This document shows positions 10,831 through 22,411 of a stretch of DNA of 64,000 nt, piece after piece (the first letter of the stretch is position 1; the number at the start of each line of letters is the position of its first letter). The stretch comes from Zeus faber (taxonomy: Eukaryota; Chordata; Actinopteri; Zeiformes; Zeidae). The notes beneath the pieces are model-generated. The model did not search any database. It was given only the letters and a program-made list of their open reading frames with translations, and was not told the origin of the DNA. A program made the position numbers and the translations under genes. The DNA is taken from the NCBI GenBank assembly GCA_960531495.1, contig OY482852.1:30000871-30064870 (forward strand). Direction: 5' to 3'.

Positions 10831-12111
10831 TAAAAGGGGGACATATCCATATCCAGGAGGTAAGTTCCAGTTTACTGTACACATTCAAGCACAAGGCACT
10901 GCGTGGGGTGGCGACTTGCAGCCGAGGGAAAATTAACTCTTAAATAATTTTATGCTTCATGTCACCTGGGATGCCTTCATGGTCACATAGTAAATTTTGC
11001 CCCCTGTTAAAGTTGCAGAAGAGAGGCAGATCTCAGTAGAACGGTAGCGTTTTCTCATGACGGTAGCATCTGGACTGTCCTCTGAAAGGGCCGCAGGGAT
11101 TTTCCAACTCATTAGGATCATGTTGTTGGCTACGCCATCAACATTCTCCCCCCTTGGCCAAGCCAAAACGGCTACCTTCTCCACCGCTGTGCGGCCGCCA
11201 AAATTTATGATGCCGGTCTCCCGTGGAGTGAAGTCAAATATTCCTCTCCCCGTTCGCTCTGCCTTTCAACTCTTGGAATGACTCTCGAATAGCAAAACAC
11301 AGAAACATTTGCACATCTGGGCCTGGCGTGGGCGGGTTGGACAGCAGACGAGTGGGGTCGGAGGAGTTGGTTTTTAAAAGGGAAGAATGCCGAGCAGAGG
11401 AAGGGGTGATGTGGGGGAGATGCTTGTCGTGTAACATGGTGGTATGATATCATATATTCAAATGTGTCTGAGAGGCGTGTTTGCTTTAGAAACTGCTAAG
11501 CTCGTAGTAAGATTTTAACTCGTCCCAATCCATATCTATCTTCAGTGCGACAGCTTAAGTGTGGGGTAGAGTTGGTAAGAAAGGCCAGATGAAACTGTTG
11601 GAGATGTGAGAGAAGAGGAAAGTAGAGTAGACGGGAGAAGTTCGGTAAACTGTGCTTGCTTTACTGGAATTCTGCATGTTTACCTGGAATTAACTGCGTG
11701 GAATACATTTTATTTTTCTTTTCTTTCCTTTTTTGGTTGCGTTCATACAGTAGTGTCATGACGGGCCCTGGCTGCCTTTGCAGTCGCTCGTGGACATTCT
11801 TCACTCTCTTCCTCACTCTCCATTCCACTCTGCTCTTCTCTCTCCTTGTCACACTCCCTCTCCTCCATCCTGACTCTTCCTCCCTGTGGCTGAGGCGAAT
11901 CCAGGGAGCTGGCCAAGGGGCCCTTACTGTTGTAACTACTGATGAAAAGCCCACTAAAGTCAGTGCTTTTCATTTTATGGTTTTTAAAGCCCTCCAAATG
12001 TTAAATTTGGGGAATATTGGTGTCAATGTTTAACTGCTAACCAAAGCCACTTTTCTGGCTCGTGTCAGATGTGTTTTTGCCGTCTTAAGGCTCTGTTGTT
12101 TTCCCCAGTGT

Positions 12112-12145
12112 GAAACAGTGGGAGCCTGTTGGCTCCCACTGTTTC
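12112..12145. repeat. Perfect 15-bp hairpin with a 4-nt loop
   Basis: GAAACAGTGGGAGCC (12112-12126) is followed by TGTT and then its exact reverse complement GGCTCCCACTGTTTC (12131-12145). The whole foldback is 34 nt, too short for a microRNA precursor, and no related mobile-element end is visible around it. Confidence 0.95.
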
Positions 12146-12263
12146 TGGTTCCAACCTCAGGCCGGGGAGAACGCTCACAACCTTCAGATGCAGACCTGGA
12201 GATCTAGGATCTGCCTTGTTTCTTCTGCCCCCGGTAGAGGAGCAGCCCTCTCCTTTTACAGAA

Positions 12264-12330
12264 CTGACACACATGTACACACATGTACATGTACTCTGTG
12301 TACACATGTACGTGTGTACATGTGTACATG
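12264..12330. repeat. Cluster of ACATGTAC palindromes
   Basis: Overlapping ACATGT/GTACATGT units occur at least seven times in about 65 bp and can fold on themselves in several registers. It reads as a decayed CA/TG-type simple repeat that has become palindromic. Confidence 0.85.
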
Positions 12331-13141
12331 GAGCCAACTGTTGAACATGGCAAACAACATGTCCACCTTGAACATGTGCCTTTTCTCATTTCTGTAGTCT
12401 GCGCTCCCTCCAACTCCCCTCCCTGTTTGATGTTAAAAGGGGGATGAGGGGGCTCAATACTCCAAAGGTGTTTCATATCGAGTTCTAGCTGATAACACAC
12501 ATGGTCAGTGTCCTTCGCGGAGTAGACTCCCAATGCCATTCCATTCGCTGTTGCGGTAATTTAGCAGGCGAGAGAAAACAATAACAGTAAAAGTTTTAAT
12601 CTTGAGGTACTGACAGCTGTTAGAAAAAAAACAAAACATATTTGAACCAATCCACCGGAGTTTGCATTCCCCTCTGCTCTGCCCAGTGAACTTGGATAAA
12701 AGCCATAGTCGGGAAAATAAAAGTCCTTGCAGCTGACTGGAACCGAGCTGTTTTGGGAGGAGAGAGGCCCTCTGGTTGCTCAGTGGCAGCTACATCACAG
12801 ACATCAGCATTAAGGGGAAAAAAGTAGCTTGTGTTTGGCTAACGGGCACTTTCGGGGGTGGGGGGGGGGGTTGAGTGAAATCAGAAAACAAACCATAAAA
12901 TTGTATTTTCCCTCTCGAGTCACTCACTGCCTGTGGTAGCAGTAGCAGTGGAGGAAACCTCCGGTCGCTCTGCGGTTGCGCTGCATTTAGCCAGGTTCAA
13001 AGTGAGCACCAGAGTTCTCCTCCCCCAAGCTGCTTACACCAAGGTTAGATTTTTATTGATGGGGTTGTGCAGAAAACAGTTTGTCTTACATTGTGTGTCA
13101 AGTTTGTCTAGTGAAAATGAAGACGTTGCTCTACAGGGAGG

Positions 13142-13255
13142 GTGTGTGTGTGCGTGTGCGTGTGCGTGTGCGCCCGCACTGGCTCATACAAGACCTGTTC
13201 GCATGTAGTGCTGTCAGCTGCCCAGCTAGTAAGCACTGAGGTGAAAAAGGTTACC
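13142..13255 (+). repeat. TGTGCG tract plus unique tail, copy 2 of an intronic direct repeat
   Basis: Partner of 10710-10830: GTGCGTGTGCG units, then AGACCTG, then GTGCTGTCAGCTGCCCAGC, TAGTAAG and AGGTGAAAAAGGTTA. Spacing within the unit is similar in both copies. Confidence 0.8.
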
Positions 13256-13770
13256 AGAACTCTTAATACCCGCTGCATTCAACCCCACTCATTGTACCAT
13301 TAGTTCTTCAGTGAACCAACAAAGATTTCTCGCTTTCCTTTTTTCTCGCTTGCTTTTTTTCCTCACTCACTTTGTTTCTGCTTGTACTTGTTCTCCATCA
13401 GCTTTTACAGTATATCTTTCTGATATCTTTCCTCTGCTTTTCTCCTAACCCATCATGCTTTTCAGCCATCCTCTTCCTCCTCTGACTGCCTTCTTTCGGT
13501 TCTTCTCCCTCCAGTACATTGTCAGTTCAGTCAGATGGTTTGCAGTAGTAGTAGAAGTCGAAATCGTAGAAATAATAATAATACGAGGAAAAAAGAGTAA
13601 TTCCTGTCTAGCGCCGCTACTAAACGACAGGACAACGATATAATGGATGGCCCCAATGACCTCCCACATTTAACCTCAGGCTGTGGTCTTGTGTGTGTAG
13701 TGGTGTGTGTATTTGTATGCATTTGTATCTGCATTAACATCTAATGCCTATTTGTGAGTGTAATTCCCGC

Positions 13771-13890
<120 letters not shown>

Positions 13891-15691
13891 ATCTGTGCTT
13901 GCCTCTTTGTGAGACCATGCAAGGGAGTGTTTGTGCATGCAAGTATGTGAGACTGAAAGTAGAAACACATTCTACTAGTGTGTTCTTGTGTGAATCGGCG
14001 TTTTGTGCGTGTGTCTGTGTGCTTGCTGTAAGGGAGGGGGTGAGGCAGTCTGCATCCCATGAGCCTATAGACATCTCCTGCCACAGTCATCTTCCCCCAC
14101 TTTGATGATAACTTTATTGGATTTTGATCTCCCCCCCCGATTCCCTACAGACGTGAGTCTTTTTAATTTCAAAAGTGGTATTTATAACTGGTCATAAAAA
14201 TAAAAGTAATGTTCCACAAAGTGCTTCAATCCATCCCGGCTGAATAGATCGAAACAGTGCCGTTCTGGCTATTCGTCTGTAAATATCACCTCACACAGAC
14301 GGAAGATGTTTAGAGGGGGAGTACGTGGGATATATTGTGTCTGAATGTCCCATTTGTACCGTGTGTTTTTGACATAAAAACTATCATTACTACTATGCAC
14401 ATTGGGTTAACTTAGTCTGCTCTAAAAGTGCTAATACCTGTAACTTCTATTTATATGTGTACATATACTTTATTATATTTAATTTCGTATTCAACTTTCA
14501 ATGTTCCGTCAACCTCTGCTGCTGTGACAACTCCTTTCCCTCCAGTTATTAACATAGTGTTATCTAAAATGTGTCTGTATGCCCGTGGATGCATGCCTAC
14601 TGTACTGTACGCATGCCTCTATATTCTGTGTGCCTCTCCTCACTTTGTCGTTTGTCACTTTGTCAAACAGAAATTAGCCTCCTCTGTTCCAGCCCATGAC
14701 ATTGCAGTAAACTCCCCGGCTGACACGCAGAGAGGCAGCGATCCACCAGATTTAGAGCAACTGCGGACAACTCATTAAAAAAGACGGATGATTTTGGCTC
14801 GTCCATTCCTTTCAAACTCGGCCAGCCGTAGAAATGCCTTGTTGCCTGTTTTATTTATTTTCACCCTTTGTAAATTAATTGATAACTCTGTGACATCTGA
14901 TTTCATGGTAATAGCAATGGACTTCTAAATGAAACATAATGGCTTGAGGAGGAGGGCTTGTCTGGTTCTGATTCAGAGCTATGTCAACGTGTTAGGACTG
15001 TTGGAGAATACGCAGGTTTACTTCAACCTCCGTACGTTGGCCCTGTATTTATTTATTGTTGTGAAAGTATGGGTAGTTTGATCTGAACTGTGTAGCATAA
15101 TTTCAGATCTCAGTGTATATGTTTTCCCTTACTTGAACCACTTTACATCTACCAATTGAGGGCTACAATCCACAACATAAATGACCTTGTTACCACCACT
15201 AAGTGGCCTCAGCGGAGCTCTACACACTTAGTAATCCTGAAGATTACTTTGTTTAAAAACTCCCATATTAGATACTTTGACCATTTTAGGAGGAGATCGA
15301 TCATAGGAGGGTAAACAAAAAATGACTACAATTAATTCGATTGACAGACCTGATAAAAGCATAGTATCTTAACATATCGTTTTTGAGAGTGTAACCAAGC
15401 CACCAAGCTGTGTAATAGTGGTAAAAACCTCTGCTCTGGTATTCACTGGTATTCAGAGGGGGGGCGATGAACTACCCTAATCTGGTGGAGCAGTGGTTGG
15501 TCAGTAGGGACCACCAGAGCTGTTTGAGGTAGTTGCTGGGTAATTTACAAGCAGTAAAATAACTTAAGCATGGCTGTCACAGGTACAGGAAGGTGCAGGA
15601 AAATAGGAGGAATGAGTGGAGTGGAATTAAAGAAGGAAAGGAATGGAAAACACTGGCATTGATGAGCAAATTGAAGATATTTTTTCTACAG

Positions 15692-16095
15692 CAGTGTTTC
15701 TCAAATGGGGGTACTCTTTCTCCTAGGGGTGCTTTGAGGTCCTGCAGGGGTACTCGGAAAATCAAAATTAATTTTTATTTGTCACACGGCACACACAAAC
15801 ACGCTTCAAATGGTGGCCGTTAAAATGAGTTCTCTGCTTTTGGCCCATCCTGGCTTGTCCTTCTGCCGGGGGGCAGCCAGTAGCAGTATACAGCGATGCG
15901 CCTGGGGACCAGTTACAAATGTCCATTGCTGGTCAGATGACGATGTGTGTGGTAATGTGTTAAAAAATATTGGTTATATATAATGTTTAAAGAGAAACAC
16001 TTTTATTTTCTCCAAATGGCAGTGAAGGGGGTACTCAGCTGAGAAAAGATTTTAGAGGGGGTACACTACCAAAACAAAAAGTTTGAGAACCACTG
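15692..16095. mobile_element. Non-autonomous hAT element, 404 bp, exact 8-bp target duplication
   Basis: The left end CAGTGTTTCTCAAA (from 15692) and right end TTTGAGAACCACTG (to 16095) are inverted repeats. The flanks are the identical octamer TTCTACAG at 15684-15691 and 16096-16103. CAGTG-type ends plus an 8-bp duplication are diagnostic of hAT elements. There is no transposase. Its interior (about 15765-15925) carries a segment related to dispersed repeats at 31320 and 54335. Confidence 0.93.
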
Positions 16096-16709
16096 TTCTA
16101 CAGTATGTACTGTATATCTGTATTATCATAGAGGAGAGGTAGACGACCTTATACATTTTTCATGTGGAAAATCTGAAATTCTTAAGATGGTGGCATCAAC
16201 AGTGTAAGCAATACTTGCCACTCCTTTGTGTTCATATCGTAAAGGAAATTTATCAATCGCGCTTTCAGGTTCACGCCTGTTTTGATTGTTGTAAGGGTTA
16301 GGGTAAGGGAAAGCATTGTTACATTGAAAAACATATTTCTGTGACAAAGGCAGTGTCTTTTGGAATGTTTAACTCTGCGTTGTTTAAAATTCATTGGTGC
16401 ATCTACATATGAAATGGAAATGGTGATATGTATGAACTTCAAATATGGTTGGCTCTCCTTTCTTAGATACAGGATTCTGGTAGCCACAAACTGCACAGGA
16501 ACATTGCCTATGGTGCCCGAAAGAACTGACTTCTGTCAAACTTTCTCTGTCCTCAGTGTACAGATATTGTTCCATAGAGCAGGCTCAGGAACAGACGTAG
16601 ACTAAAGATTGTCTTGCCGTAAGGCCAGAAATCAAACAAAAAATAGAGAAAATAGAGACATAAACTGGTCATAAACTCTCTGCCTATAGGGGCTTTTTCA
16701 CTGCAGGAA

Positions 16710-16752
16710 CCATTTCATCTACCAGGAACTTAGTTTCTGGTAGATGAAATGG
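16710..16752. repeat. 43-nt hairpin, 20-bp stem with one mismatch
   Basis: CCATTTCATCTACCAG (16710-16725) plus GAAC pairs with GTTT plus CTGGTAGATGAAATGG (16733-16752) around a TTA loop. Just upstream is GGGCTTTTTCACTGCAGGAA, a sequence resembling the ends of fish DNA transposons with GGAACC-type terminal repeats. The hairpin may therefore be a transposon relic, perhaps two ends brought together. Confidence 0.9.
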
Positions 16753-16840
16753 AAGGAAAATAGAAATGGAAAAAAGAACCCAAAATCAAGCAAGGTGACT
16801 AGCATGTGCCAAAATTACACACTCAACCTAACCTAAACAG

Positions 16841-18439
16841 TTATGCAGAGTTCAGACTACGTGATTCTGGCCTAATTTTCCACTCGCAGACAGGTTTTTG
16901 GAGATCGCAGAGCAAAGCCCCAGATCGGAGGAAAATCATAGCGCGCTCCCGTAAGCGGCGAGCTTGTGGTATGAAGTGCTTCACAACGTGATCCGACTGC
17001 TTGCCGAGTGCTCATCGATGGCTTGCAGATGCCGGCGAGATATCAAGCAGGTTTAATATCTGGTCGTGTCGGGGTCAACAGTGTGAGAGTGACACAAGGG
17101 GCTCCAGCCAATGAGAGCAGACACAGGGTGGGGTGGGGTCGAGACGAGGAGATGGCAGTGCACGGAGCAGCACCGGGAAACACACAACATACCTATTTTA
17201 CTTTTCTTCTCTAGGTTTTTAATATATTTCTCATTTGAATTCTACTTTCATTGTTTACTTTTTACAGTGATCTAGAATATAATAAAAGATAAATAATCCT
17301 GTAACGCCCATTGGTATCGCGGCATTTCCGGTGTCACTTGTTGCGTGTGTTTTGTGAGAAAACATAATTTGGAGACTCGACAGACTCGTCTGGGATTCCT
17401 TATCATGAAAGATTTTGTAGTATGTGACCCCCTGTGGCCATCTGTCATGGAGTATGTAAACCACAAGACTGCAAGATTCCCGATCACAAGACAGAAAGTC
17501 GTGTAGTGTGAACAGTAGGGACGCAACGGTACATGGTATGTTATCAAACCGTTTGGTACGCCCCCTAGGGTATCACTGTAGAAGTCCACTGGAAGTGGGG
17601 CATTTCTCTATTTTTCCACGAGAGGTTTATTTGTATTCTCTTTTCAACAGTGCATGGCTACGAGGCCTTTTCAATAGAAACAGGAGATAAAACTACAAAG
17701 AAATGTGTTTATAAAGAGTGCAATCAATCAAGCGGTCCAGTCGGAAAATAACCCCTGGGATGGCTGTGTCCCTCTTACAAACTTCTCTTGAACGATTCTT
17801 TTGACCGGCTCTTTTGTGCGAATGAAGGGAAACGTCTCTTGCTGGGTGATGAGCTGTTCTTCCTTTCTTTTATTGTCAAGCTTTACAGTTTTATGTTGTG
17901 TTGTTTGTTTAAGTTGCCTAGAGAAGCCTATGCTCCTCCCTCACTGAGAGGTGCCCTGGCTAGAAAGGAGCTCACCCACAGTCACGTCAGATTCACAAAG
18001 CGAAGGCGCACACGCACTGGTCTGACTGAGGTTTTATTTCAATAGTTATTTTACTAGTATTATTTATGTGTGGAAAATACTCTTTATACCTGTTCTACAC
18101 TGTACACAAAAATAACTAACTATGTTACTGTTTTTTAAATTTCTTTATTGCAAACGTTTTTAAAACCCACTAACAAACTTGAACCCCCGTCTCCCCCCTT
18201 TCCCCACAGTCATACACACAGTGTCACACTAGTTATTTATGGCAGACTACTATAAAAACTATTTTTACACCTTTTAACTTTTTTAAAACATTTTCTTAAA
18301 TTTAAAGATACTGTACCAATTCCTTGGCCTCAAAACTGTGATACATACCAAACCATGAGCCCACTGTACCTTTGCATCCCTAGTGGACAGTACAGCGATC
18401 TGACGACTTTGAAATTCGTGTAGTGTGCTTATGGCATGA
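16841..18439 (+). mobile_element. Unclassified DNA transposon/MITE interrupted by a hAT element
   Basis: The left end reads TTATGCAGAGTTCAGACTAC (16841) and the right end, on the other strand, TCATGCCATAAGCACACTAC (18439); they align as imperfect terminal inverted repeats. A shortened relative lies in inverted orientation at 19235-19498 and shares both ends, which fixes the boundaries independently. Without the inserted hAT (17516-18382) the element is about 720 bp. No clear target duplication is visible and no transposase is encoded, so I leave the superfamily open. Confidence 0.72.
17516..18382. mobile_element. Non-autonomous hAT element nested in the 16841-18439 element
   Basis: The ends are TAGGGACGCAACGGTACA at 17516 and, on the other strand, TAGGGATGCAAAGGTACA at 18382. 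The flanking octamers are GTGAACAG (17508-17515) and GTGGACAG (18383-18390), an 8-bp duplication with one change. The element is 867 bp and lacks a recognisable transposase. Its flanks rejoin into continuous sequence of the host MITE, so it is the younger insertion. Confidence 0.85.
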
Positions 18440-19234
18440 CAGGTTTTGTGTCACCTCGTGTCTTGCATAATCTCCAAGGTTCCTCGGTGCGTTGGGAAAG
18501 CAACCAATAACTATTTTCGGGACTGCTAAGGTTCAAATTTTTACCTGGCCTAAATGGTTCCTTGTGTAGTTCCTCTACCCTGGTGGAAAAGCTTATGGCA
18601 GCTAATAGAGTGTCAGGTTTGTGACACAGACACAAAAGCAAAAATGTAAATATGTTTGCTTTCTTAGGAGGGCGTGCATGCTTGCAAGTGAATGCGCACA
18701 AGGTCACGATCACACGCTCAGTTGCACGCACAATCACAAACACCTCGGCCTAATCCCATGTGGGCTCCTAAATCCGCAGCATATGATCCCATTTAAGGCA
18801 AGCGGTGGCGAGAATGTTTGCATACAGAGGGCTTATACTCTCCTCTCATTGCATAGCGACTAAAAGCATGTTGACAATAATAGTCTGTGACTTGTGCTCA
18901 CACTCACGACCATATCATTATTAAAACAAGTCTTTTTGTTTTTACAAGTTCCCACCCAGCACCGAAGTCCCAGCCGGGATTGGAAAATGGGGGGGTTTTA
19001 TCGGGGGGTGGATAATAAAAGATTTGAGAGTATTTAAGTCTATGTCAGGGAGACTTTTACTTTATACTTTTTCTTCACGTTGATATTTCCCGTCGCTTGC
19101 AATTTCTGAGTGCCCTGCCAATGACTGGGTATGTACACACCTTTGCACCAAATGAAAAAGTCCAAGTGCTGTGACCTGCCTGCCTTCAAGAGCACAGTTC
19201 TGGACTAAATCCCCCTGCGGGTCATGCAGAACAG

Positions 19235-19498
19235 TCATGCCATGGGCACACTACACAATTGTCACTCCTTAGTCGAGCCTGACACGACCAGATATTAAAC
19301 CTGCTTGATATCTCTCCGGCGTCTGCAAGCCATCGGCGAGCAGTTGAATGATGTTGTGAGCGGTTCACACCACACACTCGTCGCTCACGGGAGGGGGCTA
19401 TGAATTTCCTCCGATCTGGGGCTTTGCTTGGAAATCTCCAAAAACCTGTCGGTGAGTGGAAAATCAGGCCAGAATCACGTAGTCTGAACTCGGCGTAA
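19235..19498 (-). mobile_element. Shortened inverted relative of the 16841-18439 element
   Basis: Read on the minus strand it starts TTACGCCGAGTTCAGACTAC, continues with AAAACCTG, CAGATCGGAGGAAAT and GCTTGCAGACGCCGGAGAGA, and ends with the other terminal repeat. All of these match the first 240 bp and the last part of the larger copy. It lacks the central 450 bp. Lying 0.8 kb from the larger copy in inverse orientation, it could form a foldback with it. Confidence 0.8.
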
Positions 19499-20932
19499 GG
19501 ATCAGTAATGGCCCAGTGTTATTGAAGGTGTCAATTTTCCTAATACTAAGTCATGTCCGAAAGCCAATACCTGCTATTTTGTGTGTTTGACGTTGTCAGA
19601 TTCCCAAGCACATGTCTGCCTACCTCTTTCGCATTCCCCCTTCTCCTCCTCCACTCTTTTCCTGTCTCTTTGACCAATAAGCAGCTGTTGGAAGCTTGTA
19701 GGCTCCAGCTACGGATCTAAGTGCTTTCCGCAGTTTCTGCTCAGCGGATTTTGTGTAAACTGGTTGCCTTAAACACACAGCCTTAATCTTCTCCGTCTAC
19801 TACTCGAGACAACCGAGAGGAACATGCAGCTTTGCCCTTTCGCATAACGGACTTGTACACTTAGCCCATGGAATTTTTTAGTACTCCACTAATACTCCAT
19901 TTGATAGTTCCACAAAGAAAGTTAAAAGGAGGAGGAGAAAGGGGTTGTTCGCTTCTTTTATTTTTTTCATAGTTGTCAGTTGTCAGTAAAAAGATGAGTG
20001 GATTTAATGAACCCCCCAATGTGAGATGTCTTCTTCAATGCAGGCTGTCTTCTCACTCAAGTCTCCGTCCTGCTTTTGAAGAGATTACTTATTGGTGTGG
20101 TGGGAGAATTCATTCCTGCCGTGGCTGTCTGCTTTGCAGATTGACATCAAGGCAGGAGGAGGCGAACAGGAGAGGAAAATAAAGACTTTTTTGTACCCAT
20201 CTACACGCAACCTTATTTCTGACATTAAAAACACCTTGTGTCAACATCAGAGAAGCGATGGATAAATCTCGGCTGGAACTCGAGACGGTTCTTGTCAATG
20301 AAACTTCAACGGGCCACATACGGCCCTCGATCCACTCTTGGCGGACGGTGATGAGGTTTTAAGTCAATCCAGACTTAGGGGGCCTTCCTCTTTTCCTTTT
20401 GTCTTCCTAATCTGCTCTCTCTCTCATTCTCTCTCTTACAACTAATGCAAGGAGCCAGGAGACTAAATGAAAACCAGAAATTTTAACATGTTGAGTCGTT
20501 CCACTCTTGGTCATCTGATTAGATCGATTTTTATACTTTGTTATCTAGAATAAGAGGGCTGTACCAAGAGTTTGTAGCGTACTTCCCTATTAACTATGTG
20601 CTCAACACACACATGCATGCATTTACATATAATACACACACACACTCGCATCCCTTGTTCAGTGGGGCTTGCGAGCAGCTCTCACTGGGGGTACATCGGG
20701 ATCAGCATTTTTAACTGTCCTTCCCAATTCATCGTTGTCCATCGTTGAGAAATTGGGAGTCATTTTGTAGCACCACAAGGATTTCTTCCCTACTGTTGCT
20801 TTGAATGGTAGCCCACTTTTTCTGTCATGGCAATATGAGAGGTAATTCCAGGCATGAACCCAGTACAGGATCAGGGAGCTTAGATTCCATGATCCAACCT
20901 TTTTATTTTTGCATGGATAGGTTTCTCATATA

Positions 20933-22411
20933 CGCTACTCACAAAAAGTTAGGGATATTTGGCTTTCGGGTGAAATTTATCGAAAATGTAAAAAGTTCAC
21001 GGGACAGTGATTTTATATCATGGATGTAGGGCATTTAAGTAGAAGCATGCAATGGTGATTTCCTCATCTCAAACAATTTATTGAAACAAAAGCCAACAAC
21101 AGTGGTGGGTTTACCACAACAAAAAATGTCAATGTCTCAATAACTTGTCATGTGCCCTTGAGCATCAATTACAGCTTGACAACGACGTCTCATGCTGTTC
21201 ACAAGTCGACTTATTGTCTGCTGAGGCATGGCACCCCACTTGAGGTTCTGGGGCACTGAGTTACGAGCCTCTACACAGCGACTCAGCTGATCCCATAGAT
21301 TTTATATGGGATTCAGGTCTGGAGAAAGTGCAGGCCACTCAATTTGAGGTATCCCAGTCTCCAGCAGCCGTTCCCTAATGATGCCACCTCGATGAGCTGG
21401 AGTATTGTCGTCCATGAAGATGAAATGAGGCCTGTGTTGTTCATGCAGGGGCACAATGACTGGATTAATGATGTTATTCAGGTAGTATGGGCTTGTCACT
21501 GTACCATTCACAAAGTGTAGGGCAGTTCTGTATTGACTAGACACCCCTGCCCACACTATAACACCACCACCGCCAAAGGCTCATCTGGTGACAACAGTAG
21601 CTGTTGCATTGCGCTCTCCTTGACCTCTCCAACATCGTTGGCGGCCATCATTTCTGCTCAACGTGAATCGACTTTCATCAGAGAACAGCACTGAGGCCCA
21701 CTGGTCCCTCGTCCAGCGTAAATACTCCCTGGCCCATGCAAGACAATGATGCCTGTGCCTGGTGGTGTGGTCAGGTACCCTTGCAGGTCGTCTAGCACGT
21801 GGACCACGCTGATGGAAACGGTTTCGAATGGTCTGACATGACACTTGGGTGCCTCTCACCTCCCTTAAATGTGCCTGGAGTTGAGTGGCATTCATCATCC
21901 GGTTCAGCAGGGCACTGTTCACAATGAAGCGGTCATCAGTGTGGGATGTGGCCAAAGGACGTCCACTTCTATGCCTTTCTGTGACTCTTCCAGTCTCTCT
22001 AACACTCTGTGACACTCTAAGCTCATTGGCCACTTCCCTCTGAGAACATCCTGTTTGAAGCCTCGCAATGGCGAAGTACTGTTGATCAGTTGTTAGGTGT
22101 TGTCTTGGTCTTATGATGTCAAAATGTGAACAGCATGATGAAGAGGACTGTTTAAATACCAATTCTAATTGAACCAGGAAATGTATTGGTCGATTCATGG
22201 ATCAAACACCTGTTGTAAATTTTGCCGTTCAGCTCCTTGTGAGACAACAGCAAGTTGTGCGAAAAGTACTGAAACATTGAACAGTTGGACATGTGCATTC
22301 AAAAGTTTAGAGAAGGTCAAATTAAGTTCACCTGTAAAGGTTGTAGTGCAATTTAGGTTCATCCTGAATTTCACCCGAAAGCCGAATATCCCTAACTTTT
22401 TGTGAGTAGTG
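20933..22411 (-). mobile_element. Tc1/mariner-type transposon, 1,479 bp, TA target site
   Basis: Near-perfect terminal inverted repeats begin CGCTACTCACAAAAAGTTAG at 20933 and, on the other strand, CACTACTCACAAAAAGTTAG at 22411, and continue through GGCTTTCGGGTGAAATT. The element is flanked by TA at 20931-20932 and 22412-22413, as expected for Tc1 elements. One transposase gene, nearly uninterrupted, lies on the minus strand. The high match between the ends suggests a fairly recent insertion. Confidence 0.95.
21137..22198 (-). pseudogene. Tc1-type transposase with two nonsense codons
   Basis: A single 354-codon frame runs from the Met at 22198 to a terminal TGA at 21137-21139, about the usual length of a Tc1 transposase. 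The N-terminal DNA-binding part has a helix-turn-helix segment (TDQQYFAIARLQTGCSQREV) and a basic GR-type motif (RHRSGRP). The DDE catalytic core has the first Asp in LFSDESRFTL and the second in FIFMDDNTPAHRG. The frame is interrupted only by TGA at 21581-21583, just before FGGGGVIVWAG, and by TAA at 21302-21304. The latter falls exactly where the third catalytic acidic residue should stand in NPI(E)NLWDQL. The downstream part to MTSY remains open. It is inactive as it stands. Confidence 0.93.

Noticed and set aside
10957-11281. Overlapping frames on both strands in a GC-richer intronic stretch
   Set aside because: Neither translation resembles a known protein and no splice structure is visible.
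12933-13208. 91-codon frame beginning MVAVAVEETSGRSAVALH
   Set aside because: It runs into the TGTGCG repeat, has no homology and no splice support.
14428-14778. 116-codon plus-strand frame
   Set aside because: No recognisable domain, poor composition in the first half and no good splice context; the second half fits better as non-coding sequence.
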